From Maribacter arenosus (lineage in GTDB: Bacteria > Bacteroidota > Bacteroidia > Flavobacteriales > Flavobacteriaceae): DNA of 64,000 nucleotides. The notes below the pieces were generated by a model. The model ran no database searches and had not been told where the DNA came from. It worked only from the letters and a program-made list of their open reading frames with translations. Positions 8,553 through 17,733 of the stretch are shown piece by piece. The position numbers and the translations under genes were made by a program. Each line of letters starts with the position of its first letter. Positions within the stretch are counted from its first letter, which is position 1. Location of the stretch: assembly GCF_014610845.1 (NCBI RefSeq), contig NZ_JABTCG010000002.1:612599-676598 (forward strand), written 5' to 3'.

Positions 8553-9734
8553 TTACTCTTTCGCTTTTGTGTCTTGATCGACTTTTTTCTTGTTCTTCCG
8601 TGTGTCATTTTTGCTCTCCACTTTAGCCTTAATCTTGTCAACCCTTCGTTTAAGCATTATTTTTTGCTTCAAGGTGGTGATATTGTAGTTGTATTTAAAA
8701 AAAATATAACTCAAAAGTACAACCACTGAGACCAACATAATAACCATACCCAAATTTTTTGCCGTACTACCCAATACAATAAAGAGCATAACAAAAAGCA
8801 AATTAAAACATCCAATAATAAAGCTTGCTTGTTTATGACTTAGTCCCCAGTAATCGATAAGCACATGATGTGTATGGTTGCGGTCTGGTGAAAACGGCGC
8901 TTTTTTGTTCGCAATTCGTATAGCGAATACTCTTGCTGTATCAAAAAGAGGAACTATTAATATACTTATAGCAATTAATGGAGCATTTTCAAGTAAAAAA
9001 GGTAAATCTGTATAAACATGGGGTTTTAATGCCAAAAATTTTAGAGTTAAAATACTTATAATGAAACCTACAATCAATGATCCAGTGTCCCCCATAAAAA
9101 TCTTTTTTTCCGAGGAAAGATTAAAACCCAAAAAGGCAATAAGACTTGCATTCATAGTAATACTTATTAATGCAAAAAAATACTCTTCCGTCAAATAAAA
9201 AATAGTTGTATAAATTACCAAAATGACAATACCCACAACTGATGCCAACCCGTCTATGCCATCAATTAAGTTATAAGAATTAATGATAGTTAGCATCATG
9301 AAGCCACCAATAATCAAATACAGATAATACGGTATTTCATTGATGTTCAAAAAACCGTTAAGCGAGCCTATAGTGAAACTGGGATTGCTCAAAATAAAGG
9401 CAATTGCAAAAACTTGGGCTATTAATTTCGCCCCTGGTGATATCACCACCAAATCGTCCTTTAATCCCACAATAAAAAGTATGGTAAGGCCAGGTATAAT
9501 GTAAATCGCCTCATCAAAAGCATCTCTCCCCCTAATAAAAAAAAGAGCGAAAACCAGAGTATAGAAAAAAGCAATGCCACCTAATGTTGGCGTTCTGGAG
9601 GTATGGGAACTTCTTTGGTTCGGTTTGTCCATTAACCGCTTATACTCAACCACATTAATTATTTTTGGTATGGTCAAGTATGTAAGAAGGAAAGCTCCTA
9701 TGAATAATACTATTGCTGTTTCAAGAAAGTACAA
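8553..9734 (-). CDS. WecA/MraY-family undecaprenyl-phosphate sugar-1-phosphate transferase
   Basis: A 393-residue polytopic enzyme with about ten membrane helices. Family signatures are DKPNQRSSH at residues 36-44, the Asp pair D93/D94 (GLKDD), NLIDGIDGLA at 155-164, MGDTGS, and the HTHH stretch (SPDRNHTHH) in the large cytoplasmic loop, typical of WecA-like initiators of O-antigen synthesis. The C-terminal tail is strongly basic (KKK-rich). It should transfer a sugar-1-phosphate to undecaprenyl phosphate, starting the repeat unit. It lies between the WecG/TagA gene (14 bp upstream) and UDP-xylose synthase (no gap). Confidence 0.88.
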   Translation of the reverse strand: MYFLETAIVLFIGAFLLTYLTIPKIINVVEYKRLMDKPNQRSSHTSRTPTLGGIAFFYTLVFALFFIRGRDAFDEAIYIIPGLTILFIVGLKDDLVVISPGAKLIAQVFAIAFILSNPSFTIGSLNGFLNINEIPYYLYLIIGGFMMLTIINSYNLIDGIDGLASVVGIVILVIYTTIFYLTEEYFFALISITMNASLIAFLGFNLSSEKKIFMGDTGSLIVGFIISILTLKFLALKPHVYTDLPFLLENAPLIAISILIVPLFDTARVFAIRIANKKAPFSPDRNHTHHVLIDYWGLSHKQASFIIGCFNLLFVMLFIVLGSTAKNLGMVIMLVSVVVLLSYIFFKYNYNITTLKQKIMLKRRVDKIKAKVESKNDTRKNKKKVDQDTKAKE

Positions 9735-9748
9735 CCGTTTATGTTCAT

Positions 9749-10450
9749 TTATATCCTTCCAAAGATAATTTTAAAAAAGAACTTAATTAAATTTAATTGT
9801 CTGGATATTCTTGTAGGTTCTTTTAATAATCTATATAACCACTCAAGCCCCAAACCAATGAATATTTTTGGGGCCCTACTTTTCGCTCCTGAATAAACAT
9901 CAAAACTTCCGCCCAAACCCATATATAAAGCTGGGTAATGATGTAGAAATTCAGTCATTAGAAATTCCTGCTTTGGACTTCCCATAGCAACAAAAACAAA
10001 ATCTGGTTTTTTTTCTTTGAGCTCTTTCAATATTGTTGTTTCATCCCCATCTTTGATATACCCGTTTCTAAAACCCTTAATATCAATATTTTGAAATTCA
10101 CGTTTTAGCTTATTAACCGTTGCATCAATTACCGGTTGTGAAGCGCCTAATAAATAAAAAGATTTGGTTTTATAAAAAGTGGATATAATATCTAACCAGA
10201 ATTCTGCTCCTGGTATTTTTATTGATTCAAGCCCTTTTCTCCTTAATGCCAATACAGCCCCAATACCATCAGGATAACCTATATTATCATTAATAATCTT
10301 ATTTAATCTTGAATCCGATTTATTTAATTTTTCAGCGTTAAGCGCTATCAGTAATCCTTTTTTCAGATTTATATAAGCTAAAAATTGCTCTTTGCTTTTG
10401 AATGCAAAAACCCTTTTTTTATTAATAGACTCACTTTCTATCTGTGTCAT
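9749..10450 (-). CDS. WecG/TagA/CpsF family glycosyltransferase (GT26)
   Basis: A 233-residue protein matching the GT26 family. Conserved segments are YPDGIGAVLALRRKG, IPGAEFWLDI, FLLGASQ, VFVAMGSPKQE and MGLGGSFDVYSGAKSRAPK. Members such as TagA and WecG add the second sugar (ManNAc or ManNAcA) to a lipid-linked GlcNAc at the inner membrane; the sugar used here is unknown. The start codon overlaps the stop of the upstream GT4 gene by 4 bp (ATGA type), showing tight coupling. Following a WecA-like gene, it probably performs the second step of repeat-unit assembly. Confidence 0.88.
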   Translation of the reverse strand: MTQIESESINKKRVFAFKSKEQFLAYINLKKGLLIALNAEKLNKSDSRLNKIINDNIGYPDGIGAVLALRRKGLESIKIPGAEFWLDIISTFYKTKSFYLLGASQPVIDATVNKLKREFQNIDIKGFRNGYIKDGDETTILKELKEKKPDFVFVAMGSPKQEFLMTEFLHHYPALYMGLGGSFDVYSGAKSRAPKIFIGLGLEWLYRLLKEPTRISRQLNLIKFFFKIIFGRI

Positions 10451-11499
10451 AAGTTAATAGTTTTCAGCCATGTTAGCAGCTCTTTTTTAACTTTTATATT
10501 ATCATATTTTTTAGAGGTCTCCAGACAATGCAAGCTCATTTTTTCTTTTTCCTCCTCTGAGAGTCTATAAAATTTCATCATTTTTTCCGCCAAATCTTTA
10601 CTGTCTCCCATATTAAACAAATACCCATTATATCCCTGTTCCATATAATCCATAGGTCCTTGGACCCTGCTTGCGATTACGGGAATGCCACACATCATAG
10701 CCTCTATGCCAACAAGTCCTAAGCTCTCTCTATATGTGGGGAATACAAATACATTAAATCTTCTATAAATATCTACAAGCTGGTCTTGCTTTACACTTTT
10801 GATAAGCATAACGGGTAACTCTTTACTTTTAATTTGCTCTCTGATTTTCTCTAAATCGGTACCATCTCCAACCATAATGGCTTCGAATCTCGTGATCTTA
10901 TCAGAGGCTTTTAACATAATAAGTGCATTTAAAAATACTGACCATCCCTTTGTTTCAATAAAATTAGATACAAAGCCAAAAACAAACGTTTTGGAAGCAG
11001 TTTTTTTAGGATAAAAGATTTTCCCATTTACGCCACCCGAAGGATAAACAAATATAGATTTGATTGTTGAATTAAAAACATCTTGAATTTCCTTTTGGAA
11101 AAAGGCCGAAGGAACAACTATGTTGCTTCGGCTTAATATTGGCTTAAGTGCAGTTGCCAAAACTCGCTTTAATGGGGTTTCAAAAATCGCATCACTTCCA
11201 TGAAAATTTAAGACAAGAGTTGTTTTTTTCCAAGTAAGTGGCAGTAGTACTGGAGAAAAATAAAGCGGAAAATGCACATATACGATATCTTTTTCCTTGA
11301 CTATAAACCATAGTTTTATCACCTTTAGGTATAGGATAAAATAGCCTAACCCTTTAGCTATTAAACTTTTTTTCTTAGTTAAAACGATTTCCGTAATATC
11401 ATAATCCTTCTCAATGGCTTCCCTGAATCTTTTAACAAAAATACCGTACCTGACATTTTTTGCCGATGGGTACATATTAGAAACAAGGTATAATTTCAT
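10447..11499 (-). CDS. glycosyltransferase family 4
   Basis: A 350-residue GT-B glycosyltransferase. The N-terminal half has the start MKLYLVSNMYPSAKNVRYG and NFHGSDAIF, and the C-terminal GT4 half has VFGFVSNFIETKGW and the nucleotide-sugar-binding motif VFPTYRESLGLVGIEAMMCG, with the usual E-x7-E pair. It acts in the cytoplasm on lipid-linked oligosaccharide. It overlaps its neighbours by 4 bp on both sides and belongs to the 12821-to-6259 minus-strand run. The specificity is not predictable. Confidence 0.88.
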   Translation of the reverse strand: MKLYLVSNMYPSAKNVRYGIFVKRFREAIEKDYDITEIVLTKKKSLIAKGLGYFILYLKVIKLWFIVKEKDIVYVHFPLYFSPVLLPLTWKKTTLVLNFHGSDAIFETPLKRVLATALKPILSRSNIVVPSAFFQKEIQDVFNSTIKSIFVYPSGGVNGKIFYPKKTASKTFVFGFVSNFIETKGWSVFLNALIMLKASDKITRFEAIMVGDGTDLEKIREQIKSKELPVMLIKSVKQDQLVDIYRRFNVFVFPTYRESLGLVGIEAMMCGIPVIASRVQGPMDYMEQGYNGYLFNMGDSKDLAEKMMKFYRLSEEEKEKMSLHCLETSKKYDNIKVKKELLTWLKTINL

Positions 11500-12821
11500 G
11501 AATTCAATTTTTGGTTTTCAATATTGGATTTAAGAGTTTGGAAACCGATATATGAAAACAAGGTGAAAAATACAGCACTAAAAGTGATGCCGTAATTTCT
11601 ATCAAAGAAATTTTCGACCATAGCAACACAAAAAACTATTAGGATTAATACAAAATAGCGATAATTTTTAATGGTCAGAGCAAGTTTTGCATTAATAAGA
11701 AAGAAAAAACAAAGTAAAAAAACACCTACCATTCCAAATCTTATAGCATAGCCAATAAACTGGTTGTGTGCATTATATCCCATTTTTGAAGCAACATACA
11801 TTTTATCTTTCTCAAACTGTATTTTTAAATTTGGATATTCGTCTGCAATTCCATATCCAAATAAAGGGCGTTCCTCTACCAGTTTCAATGAAGAAATCCA
11901 TCTTGACATTCTAGGGTTGGATTTCGCTTTGGAATTAAACTTTTCCTCATTTTCCGTAGAAATTTCGAACTTGTATATATTCTTAATCCTATAACCAATA
12001 TAGGTGCCGGAGATAAACTTTAATGTGGTAAAAAGAAAAATACCGAGGCCTAAGATATACATTAATAGCAGTTTATATTTTTTAATCTTTAGCAATCTGT
12101 ATCCCCATATAAGAACAAATAGTATCATAGATAATAGTATTACTAAAAAAATAATACGGGAATTTAGAAATAGAAAACCAATAAGAAATACTATCACTAA
12201 AGTAATTTTAATCCAAATCCTTTGAAGTATTTCATTCATGAAAATAAGACTGGTTAAATAATATAATCCTAAATAAGTAGGGTGCTGGTTTAATGGTTTA
12301 GTATAATATTGATAGGTATGGTAATAGTCAAATAAATCCCTGCTGATATAATAAGTCTCTCGATTTAAAAAATAGTTGGACAGGTTTAGTCCCACAAGTA
12401 CCAGCACAGAAATAACTGAGCCGCATAAAAGTCCTTTTAAAAGTACTGACAAAATCTGCAATAGTTGCTCCCTACGAAAGAACAGAAAAATAATTGGCAC
12501 TAGTAAAAAAGAAATGGTCTTCTCTAAATACCGATAACCGTCTTCCAAATAACTGGTATAAAGAAGCCCCATTATATGTAGTAAAAAGAAAGGCAGTACA
12601 GAATAAATGAGCATTTTCTTTTGAACACCTAAGTTTCTAGCATTCGGATTTTGATGTAAAAAGATCACAGCTAATACCATGGATACAATTAAAAAGGCAT
12701 TACTTAATCTAGTATTTAGTGGAAGGAAAAATGAAAAAAGGAAAAAACTACTTCTCAAAAACAGTTGCCAACCGATTATTGGTCTATTTTTTTTAACAAT
12801 TGAGAAAAATTTTCCATTCAT
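11496..12821 (-). CDS. O-antigen ligase/polymerase-like membrane protein (WaaL/Wzy type)
   Basis: A 441-residue protein with about ten to twelve membrane helices and one large periplasmic loop containing the conserved segment SSLKLVEERPLFGYGIADEY followed by HNQF, typical of the PF04932 O-antigen ligase family. The ATG at 12821 is preferred; an in-frame TTG lies four codons upstream, but a purine-rich GGAG stretch sits against the ATG. It heads the minus-strand glycan operon and overlaps the GT4 gene by 4 bp. It likely polymerises repeat units or ligates glycan to lipid A core; sequence alone does not separate these two roles. Confidence 0.8.
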   Translation of the reverse strand: MNGKFFSIVKKNRPIIGWQLFLRSSFFLFSFFLPLNTRLSNAFLIVSMVLAVIFLHQNPNARNLGVQKKMLIYSVLPFFLLHIMGLLYTSYLEDGYRYLEKTISFLLVPIIFLFFRREQLLQILSVLLKGLLCGSVISVLVLVGLNLSNYFLNRETYYISRDLFDYYHTYQYYTKPLNQHPTYLGLYYLTSLIFMNEILQRIWIKITLVIVFLIGFLFLNSRIIFLVILLSMILFVLIWGYRLLKIKKYKLLLMYILGLGIFLFTTLKFISGTYIGYRIKNIYKFEISTENEEKFNSKAKSNPRMSRWISSLKLVEERPLFGYGIADEYPNLKIQFEKDKMYVASKMGYNAHNQFIGYAIRFGMVGVFLLCFFFLINAKLALTIKNYRYFVLILIVFCVAMVENFFDRNYGITFSAVFFTLFSYIGFQTLKSNIENQKLNS

Positions 12822-13074
12822 GCTCCTTTGCAATTTGGTTTTTAAATAACACGATTAAATTCTACTTTTTAAAGCTATTGTTTAATATCCACACCTTCGT
12901 TTAAACCAATGAAAATATTTTGCGTTTTGGCAAACCATCTTCTAAGATTTATTGAACATATTTAAGCTATATTGAATTACCATATTCTTGATTAGGCTGT
13001 TTACAAAAGAACCATTGAAACTAAGAATAAAATGGTATTTTTAGCCTTCTAAGTAATTATCTTACCCTTTATTA
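12822..13074. promoter_or_regulatory. divergent intergenic region in the polysaccharide locus
   Basis: This 253-bp AT-rich spacer separates the divergent ligase-like and polymerase-like genes and must hold promoters for both. I cannot point to a convincing -33/-7 pair by eye, and no open frame of note is present. Confidence 0.4.
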
Positions 13075-14310
13075 ATGCTAAAGTTAAGCTACATAGACAG
13101 TTTTATAATTCTTCTCATGTTCGCTCTTTTACCTGTGGATATGGTAAATGGGATATTGTTAAAGAATAACGTTGATTTACCTATTAGTCTTGGACAATTT
13201 TATAAATTTTTCATCCTTGTTTTTCTCTTTATTAGGTTTTTTTTTAAGCCAAAATTATTAATTACTTCTTTACTAATCGGATTACTCTTATTAACCCCAT
13301 CCATCTCTCAACTCCTAACAGACGATCAAAGTTCTTTTCTATTTAAAGATATTATCAAAATAACAAAATATCTTACTCCTTTTTTCTGTTTTCTATTTTT
13401 TGTTGAATTCATTGAAAATAGTAATGATTATGCTAACCGCAAGTTGATGCAGCTGGTGCGGTTTTCATTTACGGTCCTAGTAATAAATATTTTTTTGAAG
13501 TACGTAGGCCTTGGCTATCCCTCCTATGAACATGGTAATATAGGAAGTAAGGGTTTCTTTTTTGCTGGCAATGAACTTTCTGCATTACTTATTATTTTAA
13601 GTTCTATTCTAGGCTTTAAATTGTGGTTAAACGGGAAAAAGAAATCGTATTATCTCTTTTTGATTCTTAATTTACTAGCAGGATTAACCATAAGTTCTAA
13701 AACAGCAATATTGGGTATTATACTAATCTTTTTTGCAATTCCTTTTTACAAAAAAGCATTTAACCCAAAAAAGCTAATCGCATTGGTTGCATCTTTAGTT
13801 GTTTTTTTACCTATTGTTTTTTTTGCTTCTTGGAAATTCATACAAAATTCGGCTTTGATTTTAAGAATACAATATTTTTATGACAAATTTGATTTCTGGA
13901 CCTTTATATTATCAAGCAGAAACACCTACTTGCAAAATTCATTCGAGACTTATTGGAAGGACTATAATATACTTGAAAAGCTAATAGGTGTTGGGCAAAC
14001 AAAATATGAATATCTGAATGGGCATAAAGTTGTTGAAATGGACATTATCGATATTTTTTTTGCATACGGATTCTTAGGAATTATACTTTTTATCATAATG
14101 TTAATTTATGTAATTGTCCAAGCTAAACGATTTTCAATAACAAGTGACCGTCCATTCGCAAGTCTGGTTCTTTTAATGGTGGCTATACTAATGATTATTT
14201 CTACAATAGTGGGACATGTTTTTGGAGCGGGCATGTCTGCTGTATTCATTGGGCTATTGTTTAGTCTGATGTATCTAAAACAACCTCAATGGAATCTTGA
14301 TGTCATGTAA
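13075..14310 (+). CDS. O-antigen polymerase-like (Wzy-type) membrane protein
   Basis: A 411-residue protein with about ten to twelve predicted membrane helices, Phe/Ile/Leu-rich, with a central extracytoplasmic loop near residues 260-325 (SSRNTYLQNSFETYWKDYN and LIGVGQTKYEYLNGHKVVEMD). The loop arrangement and the GxG-containing segment before a His/Asp/Glu-rich stretch fit oligosaccharide repeat-unit polymerases. It is the only plus-strand gene in the locus and faces the pyruvyl transferase. Together with the flippase at 16447-17733 it would complete a Wzx/Wzy pathway. Its low sequence conservation limits certainty about polymerase versus ligase. Confidence 0.68.
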   Translation: MLKLSYIDSFIILLMFALLPVDMVNGILLKNNVDLPISLGQFYKFFILVFLFIRFFFKPKLLITSLLIGLLLLTPSISQLLTDDQSSFLFKDIIKITKYLTPFFCFLFFVEFIENSNDYANRKLMQLVRFSFTVLVINIFLKYVGLGYPSYEHGNIGSKGFFFAGNELSALLIILSSILGFKLWLNGKKKSYYLFLILNLLAGLTISSKTAILGIILIFFAIPFYKKAFNPKKLIALVASLVVFLPIVFFASWKFIQNSALILRIQYFYDKFDFWTFILSSRNTYLQNSFETYWKDYNILEKLIGVGQTKYEYLNGHKVVEMDIIDIFFAYGFLGIILFIIMLIYVIVQAKRFSITSDRPFASLVLLMVAILMIISTIVGHVFGAGMSAVFIGLLFSLMYLKQPQWNLDVM

Positions 14311-14349
14311 ATCGGGATTAAACATGATTTGTAATGATGCTTTGATTCT

Positions 14350-15456
14350 CTACTTATCCACAGCAGCGGCTATATATTGTAAAGATGCATTTCTAATTAT
14401 TTCCAGTTTCCTGGTTACGCTTACATAATCCACTAAAGACGGCAAGGTGTTAAAATCGTTCTCTTTGTACATAATCCGTTCCCTTAATCCTAATAATTCC
14501 AAAAGACTTTCTTGTCTATTGGCTTTCTCATTAGCAGAAATACAAGCAAATGGTTTTTCAAAATTAACTGCAAAACAGGTTCCATGAAAAGAATCGGTTA
14601 TAACAAAACTAGCATTTGCGTATAAGTGAATGAACTCATTTGGACCGGCGTCTCTAACATGCATATCTATTTTTGTGATGGGCAACAACATTCTGTCAAT
14701 TGCCACGATTTTCATGTCTAGTTTCTTTGCAAAGAATTCAATTGCCTTTTTAATTAAGGTCGTTCTTGGCACAGAATACACCAAAATATAGTTCTCATTT
14801 GGCTCCTCTTCTTTTATATTAAAACTATCATACCATTCTTTTTTAGACAACAATAATGTTGGGTCAACTACGTGATATACATCTTTTTCAGGTAATATTT
14901 CCTGTAGCTTTATTTGTCCATCTTTTTCCCGAACAGAAATCATGCTAAAATCTTTTAACAACTTTCTTACTTCTTTTTTCTCGTCCTCAGAATATTGGTG
15001 ATGGCCAATACTTGAAGCGAATGAGAACTTTTTAGAGTCACTTTTTACGAAAGAAAGAAAAAAAATTGGGTCTAGCTTACGTATTGCGCTAACGACACCA
15101 GGGTTCCATATCTGGTCGCTTCCACATACATAGATGTCAAAATTATCTGCTTTGCCCTCAAGAAGTTCTGATGATTTGAATTCATTTGTTAAACTCATAT
15201 TTGAGGAAATAAACTTCCTAAACCTTAAGAGCAACTTGTAACGGTTGGGCAAGTTTAATAGATCATGAGCTAACATTTTTATTCCATGAACAGATAGTTC
15301 AAAGCGCACCAAATCCATATGTTGTGCTAGGTGCCGATTTTGATAATCAATTATACTCACCTCCCCGTGCTTGGACAGGGCAACCTTTGTAGCATAAGCC
15401 TGCAAAACTGCACCATAATTTGTAACCTTATGTATTGTAACTAGTGCTATTTTCAT
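14350..15456 (-). CDS. polysaccharide pyruvyl transferase family protein
   Basis: A 368-residue protein of the PF04230 family. It opens with MKIALVTIHKVTNYGAVLQAYA, carries CGSDQIWNPG, and has the late signature ITDSFHGTCFAVNFEKPF. Family members transfer pyruvate from PEP as a ketal onto a sugar of a capsule, exopolysaccharide or secondary cell wall polymer, in the cytoplasm on the lipid-linked unit. It overlaps the nitroreductase-like gene by 4 bp, and the same pairing is seen in other polysaccharide loci. It is last in the flippase - nitroreductase - pyruvyl transferase run. Confidence 0.88.
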   Translation of the reverse strand: MKIALVTIHKVTNYGAVLQAYATKVALSKHGEVSIIDYQNRHLAQHMDLVRFELSVHGIKMLAHDLLNLPNRYKLLLRFRKFISSNMSLTNEFKSSELLEGKADNFDIYVCGSDQIWNPGVVSAIRKLDPIFFLSFVKSDSKKFSFASSIGHHQYSEDEKKEVRKLLKDFSMISVREKDGQIKLQEILPEKDVYHVVDPTLLLSKKEWYDSFNIKEEEPNENYILVYSVPRTTLIKKAIEFFAKKLDMKIVAIDRMLLPITKIDMHVRDAGPNEFIHLYANASFVITDSFHGTCFAVNFEKPFACISANEKANRQESLLELLGLRERIMYKENDFNTLPSLVDYVSVTRKLEIIRNASLQYIAAAVDK

Positions 15457-16466
15457 TTTAATTCTATATTACTAAATATTTCTTCCAAAGGTCTTCTGGT
15501 TGAGCTACATACCTTGTTAACATCCTTTGGATAACCAGCAGCTATCATCATAATAACTGTTTGATTTGGGCTGATGTTAATAGCTTTTCTGAGCTGTTTA
15601 TCCCTTTTCGGTGTCTGACTCCAATTTAATGGACAAGATGCAATCCCCAACGAATGCAAAGCATACATTATTGACATTGAAAGAAGGCCGCCATCAATCC
15701 AATGTTGATAATGCTCAGAGCCAGCGAAAAATGCTTTTAAATCTGTGGTGACAATCATTAAATTTGGTATTTTGTCTCCAAAAGGCCTATTCCCATTTTG
15801 GTAACTTAATGCTTTCTTAATTATGCTGGAATCATTGGAATGAAATACGTGCCAAGCTTGTCTATTGCATACTGATGGAGTTTTCATCGCAAGCTTCAAT
15901 GCCCTTTTAATTTGTTCTTGAGGTACAATATCTTCTCTAAATTCCCTAAGCGAGTATCTTGATAAGAAAAAATCCTCTGGATGTTTAAGAATTCCCATTT
16001 TGTAGTTACTTAAAGGGTACAGAATTGCACCATGAACATCGTCCGAATCAAATTCCATAGAATTCATTTCTAAAATCATCTTTCTTGATTTTTCCAATTC
16101 AATATTTTCAGGGAGACTTAAGAATTTCATCAGAACTTGTTTGGCAGCTTTATCATGGTAGCCATAATCCCCTGCCATTTTTGCAATTTTAAGGCGTAAG
16201 AATACACGCTCAGCATTACCCCAGCCGGAAGTTGGGTTTCGATTTTTAAAACTTAAACTTTTTTCTAAACCATGATAAGCCATAACAGTGTTATAATTTC
16301 TGATTTCCATATCAGATAAGTTTTCCCGCCAGCCACCATAAAATAGAAATCGCTTAAAATCATAGGCAAACCCGTTAAGGCCACTAATTATCCGATAAGT
16401 GCCTCTTAATAGGAGCCTGACTTCTTTCCAGATAGGATTCATTTCTTTATTTTTTTTGTTGAGCAA
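15453..16466 (-). CDS. nitroreductase family protein with N-terminal extension
   Basis: A 337-residue protein. The C-terminal half is an FMN nitroreductase-like domain: SLREFREDIVPQEQIKRALK, PSVCNRQAWHVF, and the late GIASCPLNWSQTP. The first roughly 155 residues form an extension not found in ordinary nitroreductases; it begins with an amphipathic stretch and has no signal peptide. It overlaps the flippase stop codon by 20 bp if the first ATG is used; an ATG eight codons in (16442) would remove the overlap. Its place between flippase and pyruvyl transferase genes points to redox modification of a sugar or precursor, but the substrate is unknown. Confidence 0.8.
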   Translation of the reverse strand: MLNKKNKEMNPIWKEVRLLLRGTYRIISGLNGFAYDFKRFLFYGGWRENLSDMEIRNYNTVMAYHGLEKSLSFKNRNPTSGWGNAERVFLRLKIAKMAGDYGYHDKAAKQVLMKFLSLPENIELEKSRKMILEMNSMEFDSDDVHGAILYPLSNYKMGILKHPEDFFLSRYSLREFREDIVPQEQIKRALKLAMKTPSVCNRQAWHVFHSNDSSIIKKALSYQNGNRPFGDKIPNLMIVTTDLKAFFAGSEHYQHWIDGGLLSMSIMYALHSLGIASCPLNWSQTPKRDKQLRKAINISPNQTVIMMIAAGYPKDVNKVCSSTRRPLEEIFSNIELK

Positions 16467-17733
16467 ATACTTGTTTATTTACTGCTTTGTAATATAGGCC
16501 TAAAAGCAATACATTACTTATTACGGTCGAAATTGCAGCGCCTTTTGCCCCATAATTTGGTATTAAAAAAACATTGAGGACAATGTTTAAAAATGCAATA
16601 ATTCCCATTAGTTTTACCTTTAATTTCATATGTTCCTTTGTAACAAGGGTGGCGCCAACACTATAGGCAAGAAAGGAAATTGGCAATGTAATTGACAAAA
16701 TATTCATCATTACAATTGAAGGTATATATTCCCTTCCAAAAATTATTGGTATACAAAATTGTGATGACAAAAGTACTATTATCATAATTAAACTCCCCGT
16801 GACAAGCATGATGAAATTACTTTGCTTATAGACCCTGTAAAACCTATCAGTATCATGATTCGCCCATCTATGATATTTGGGCATCAAAAACTTGCCAAAC
16901 AAAATAGTAGGAATTATAAGAATAGCAGAAAGTATTACAAAAGACACATTATAATATCCCGTTTCAGTATCACCCGAAATATATTTGACCATAATTATAT
17001 CACTCTGAACATAAATAAAGGCAAACAAATTAGCTAAACCAAAAGGCCATGCTTCTATGAGTACATCTTTGATTTTAGGTGTCTCCACTATTTTTCTTTG
17101 AGTCTGTTCATGCCCTTTTAGCGCAAACTTACCCATACTCATTTTATTTAATTGATAGCTTCCTAGAAGGGCAAAGACACATCCAATAATCGCATATATG
17201 TACCCAACATTTATAACTGATAGGGAAATATCCAAAAGATAATAAAACGCCAATATAATGAGCAATCTTGATAAATTGGGAAGAAGTTGCCAAATGGCCA
17301 ATTGATTATAGCGTTCTTCCAATTGTAGTTTGGAGCATACCAGTTCAACACCAATATAGCCATAGATATAGCATATTAGAATAATCAGTAGCTTTCTAGT
17401 AGTATCATCGTGTAACTCTAATAGTGTTAGCAAGAAAATAGCAATTGTAATAAAGATGAGAGTTAATACAACGAAACTAAGAGAAGGTTTAATCCATCTG
17501 ATCCCTTCCCATCCCTCTTTTCCCAAGAGTTTAAGCCACACTTTTGATACTCCAAAGCCAGCAAGTAGGGAAAAAATAGATATTGTAGCTAGGGCAGATG
17601 AAAAAAGACCAAACGATTCCGGTCCAATTTTCCTTGCAAGCACCGTATAAATAACAAATGTACTTCCACTGCCAATCAATGAGCCTGCCCAAAGTAATGA
17701 TAGTGATTTTATTGCCTTTTTCTTTCTTATCAT
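16447..17733 (-). CDS. oligosaccharide flippase (Wzx-like, MOP superfamily)
   Basis: A 428-residue protein with about twelve to fourteen membrane helices arranged as in polysaccharide flippases. The start LSLLWAGSLIGSGSTFVIY followed by LARKIGPESFGLFSSALA is the usual N-terminal signature. It should move undecaprenyl-linked repeat units across the inner membrane. It is first in a three-gene minus-strand run. The 0.9 kb upstream of it holds only eroded sequence, so its promoter lies in that AT-rich tract. Confidence 0.87.
   Translation of the reverse strand: MIRKKKAIKSLSLLWAGSLIGSGSTFVIYTVLARKIGPESFGLFSSALATISIFSLLAGFGVSKVWLKLLGKEGWEGIRWIKPSLSFVVLTLIFITIAIFLLTLLELHDDTTRKLLIILICYIYGYIGVELVCSKLQLEERYNQLAIWQLLPNLSRLLIILAFYYLLDISLSVINVGYIYAIIGCVFALLGSYQLNKMSMGKFALKGHEQTQRKIVETPKIKDVLIEAWPFGLANLFAFIYVQSDIIMVKYISGDTETGYYNVSFVILSAILIIPTILFGKFLMPKYHRWANHDTDRFYRVYKQSNFIMLVTGSLIMIIVLLSSQFCIPIIFGREYIPSIVMMNILSITLPISFLAYSVGATLVTKEHMKLKVKLMGIIAFLNIVLNVFLIPNYGAKGAAISTVISNVLLLGLYYKAVNKQVFAQQKK

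Noticed and set aside
14354..14362. DnaA-box consensus TTATCCACA
   Set aside because: A single copy within the 3' end of the pyruvyl transferase coding region; no cluster, so not evidence of an origin.
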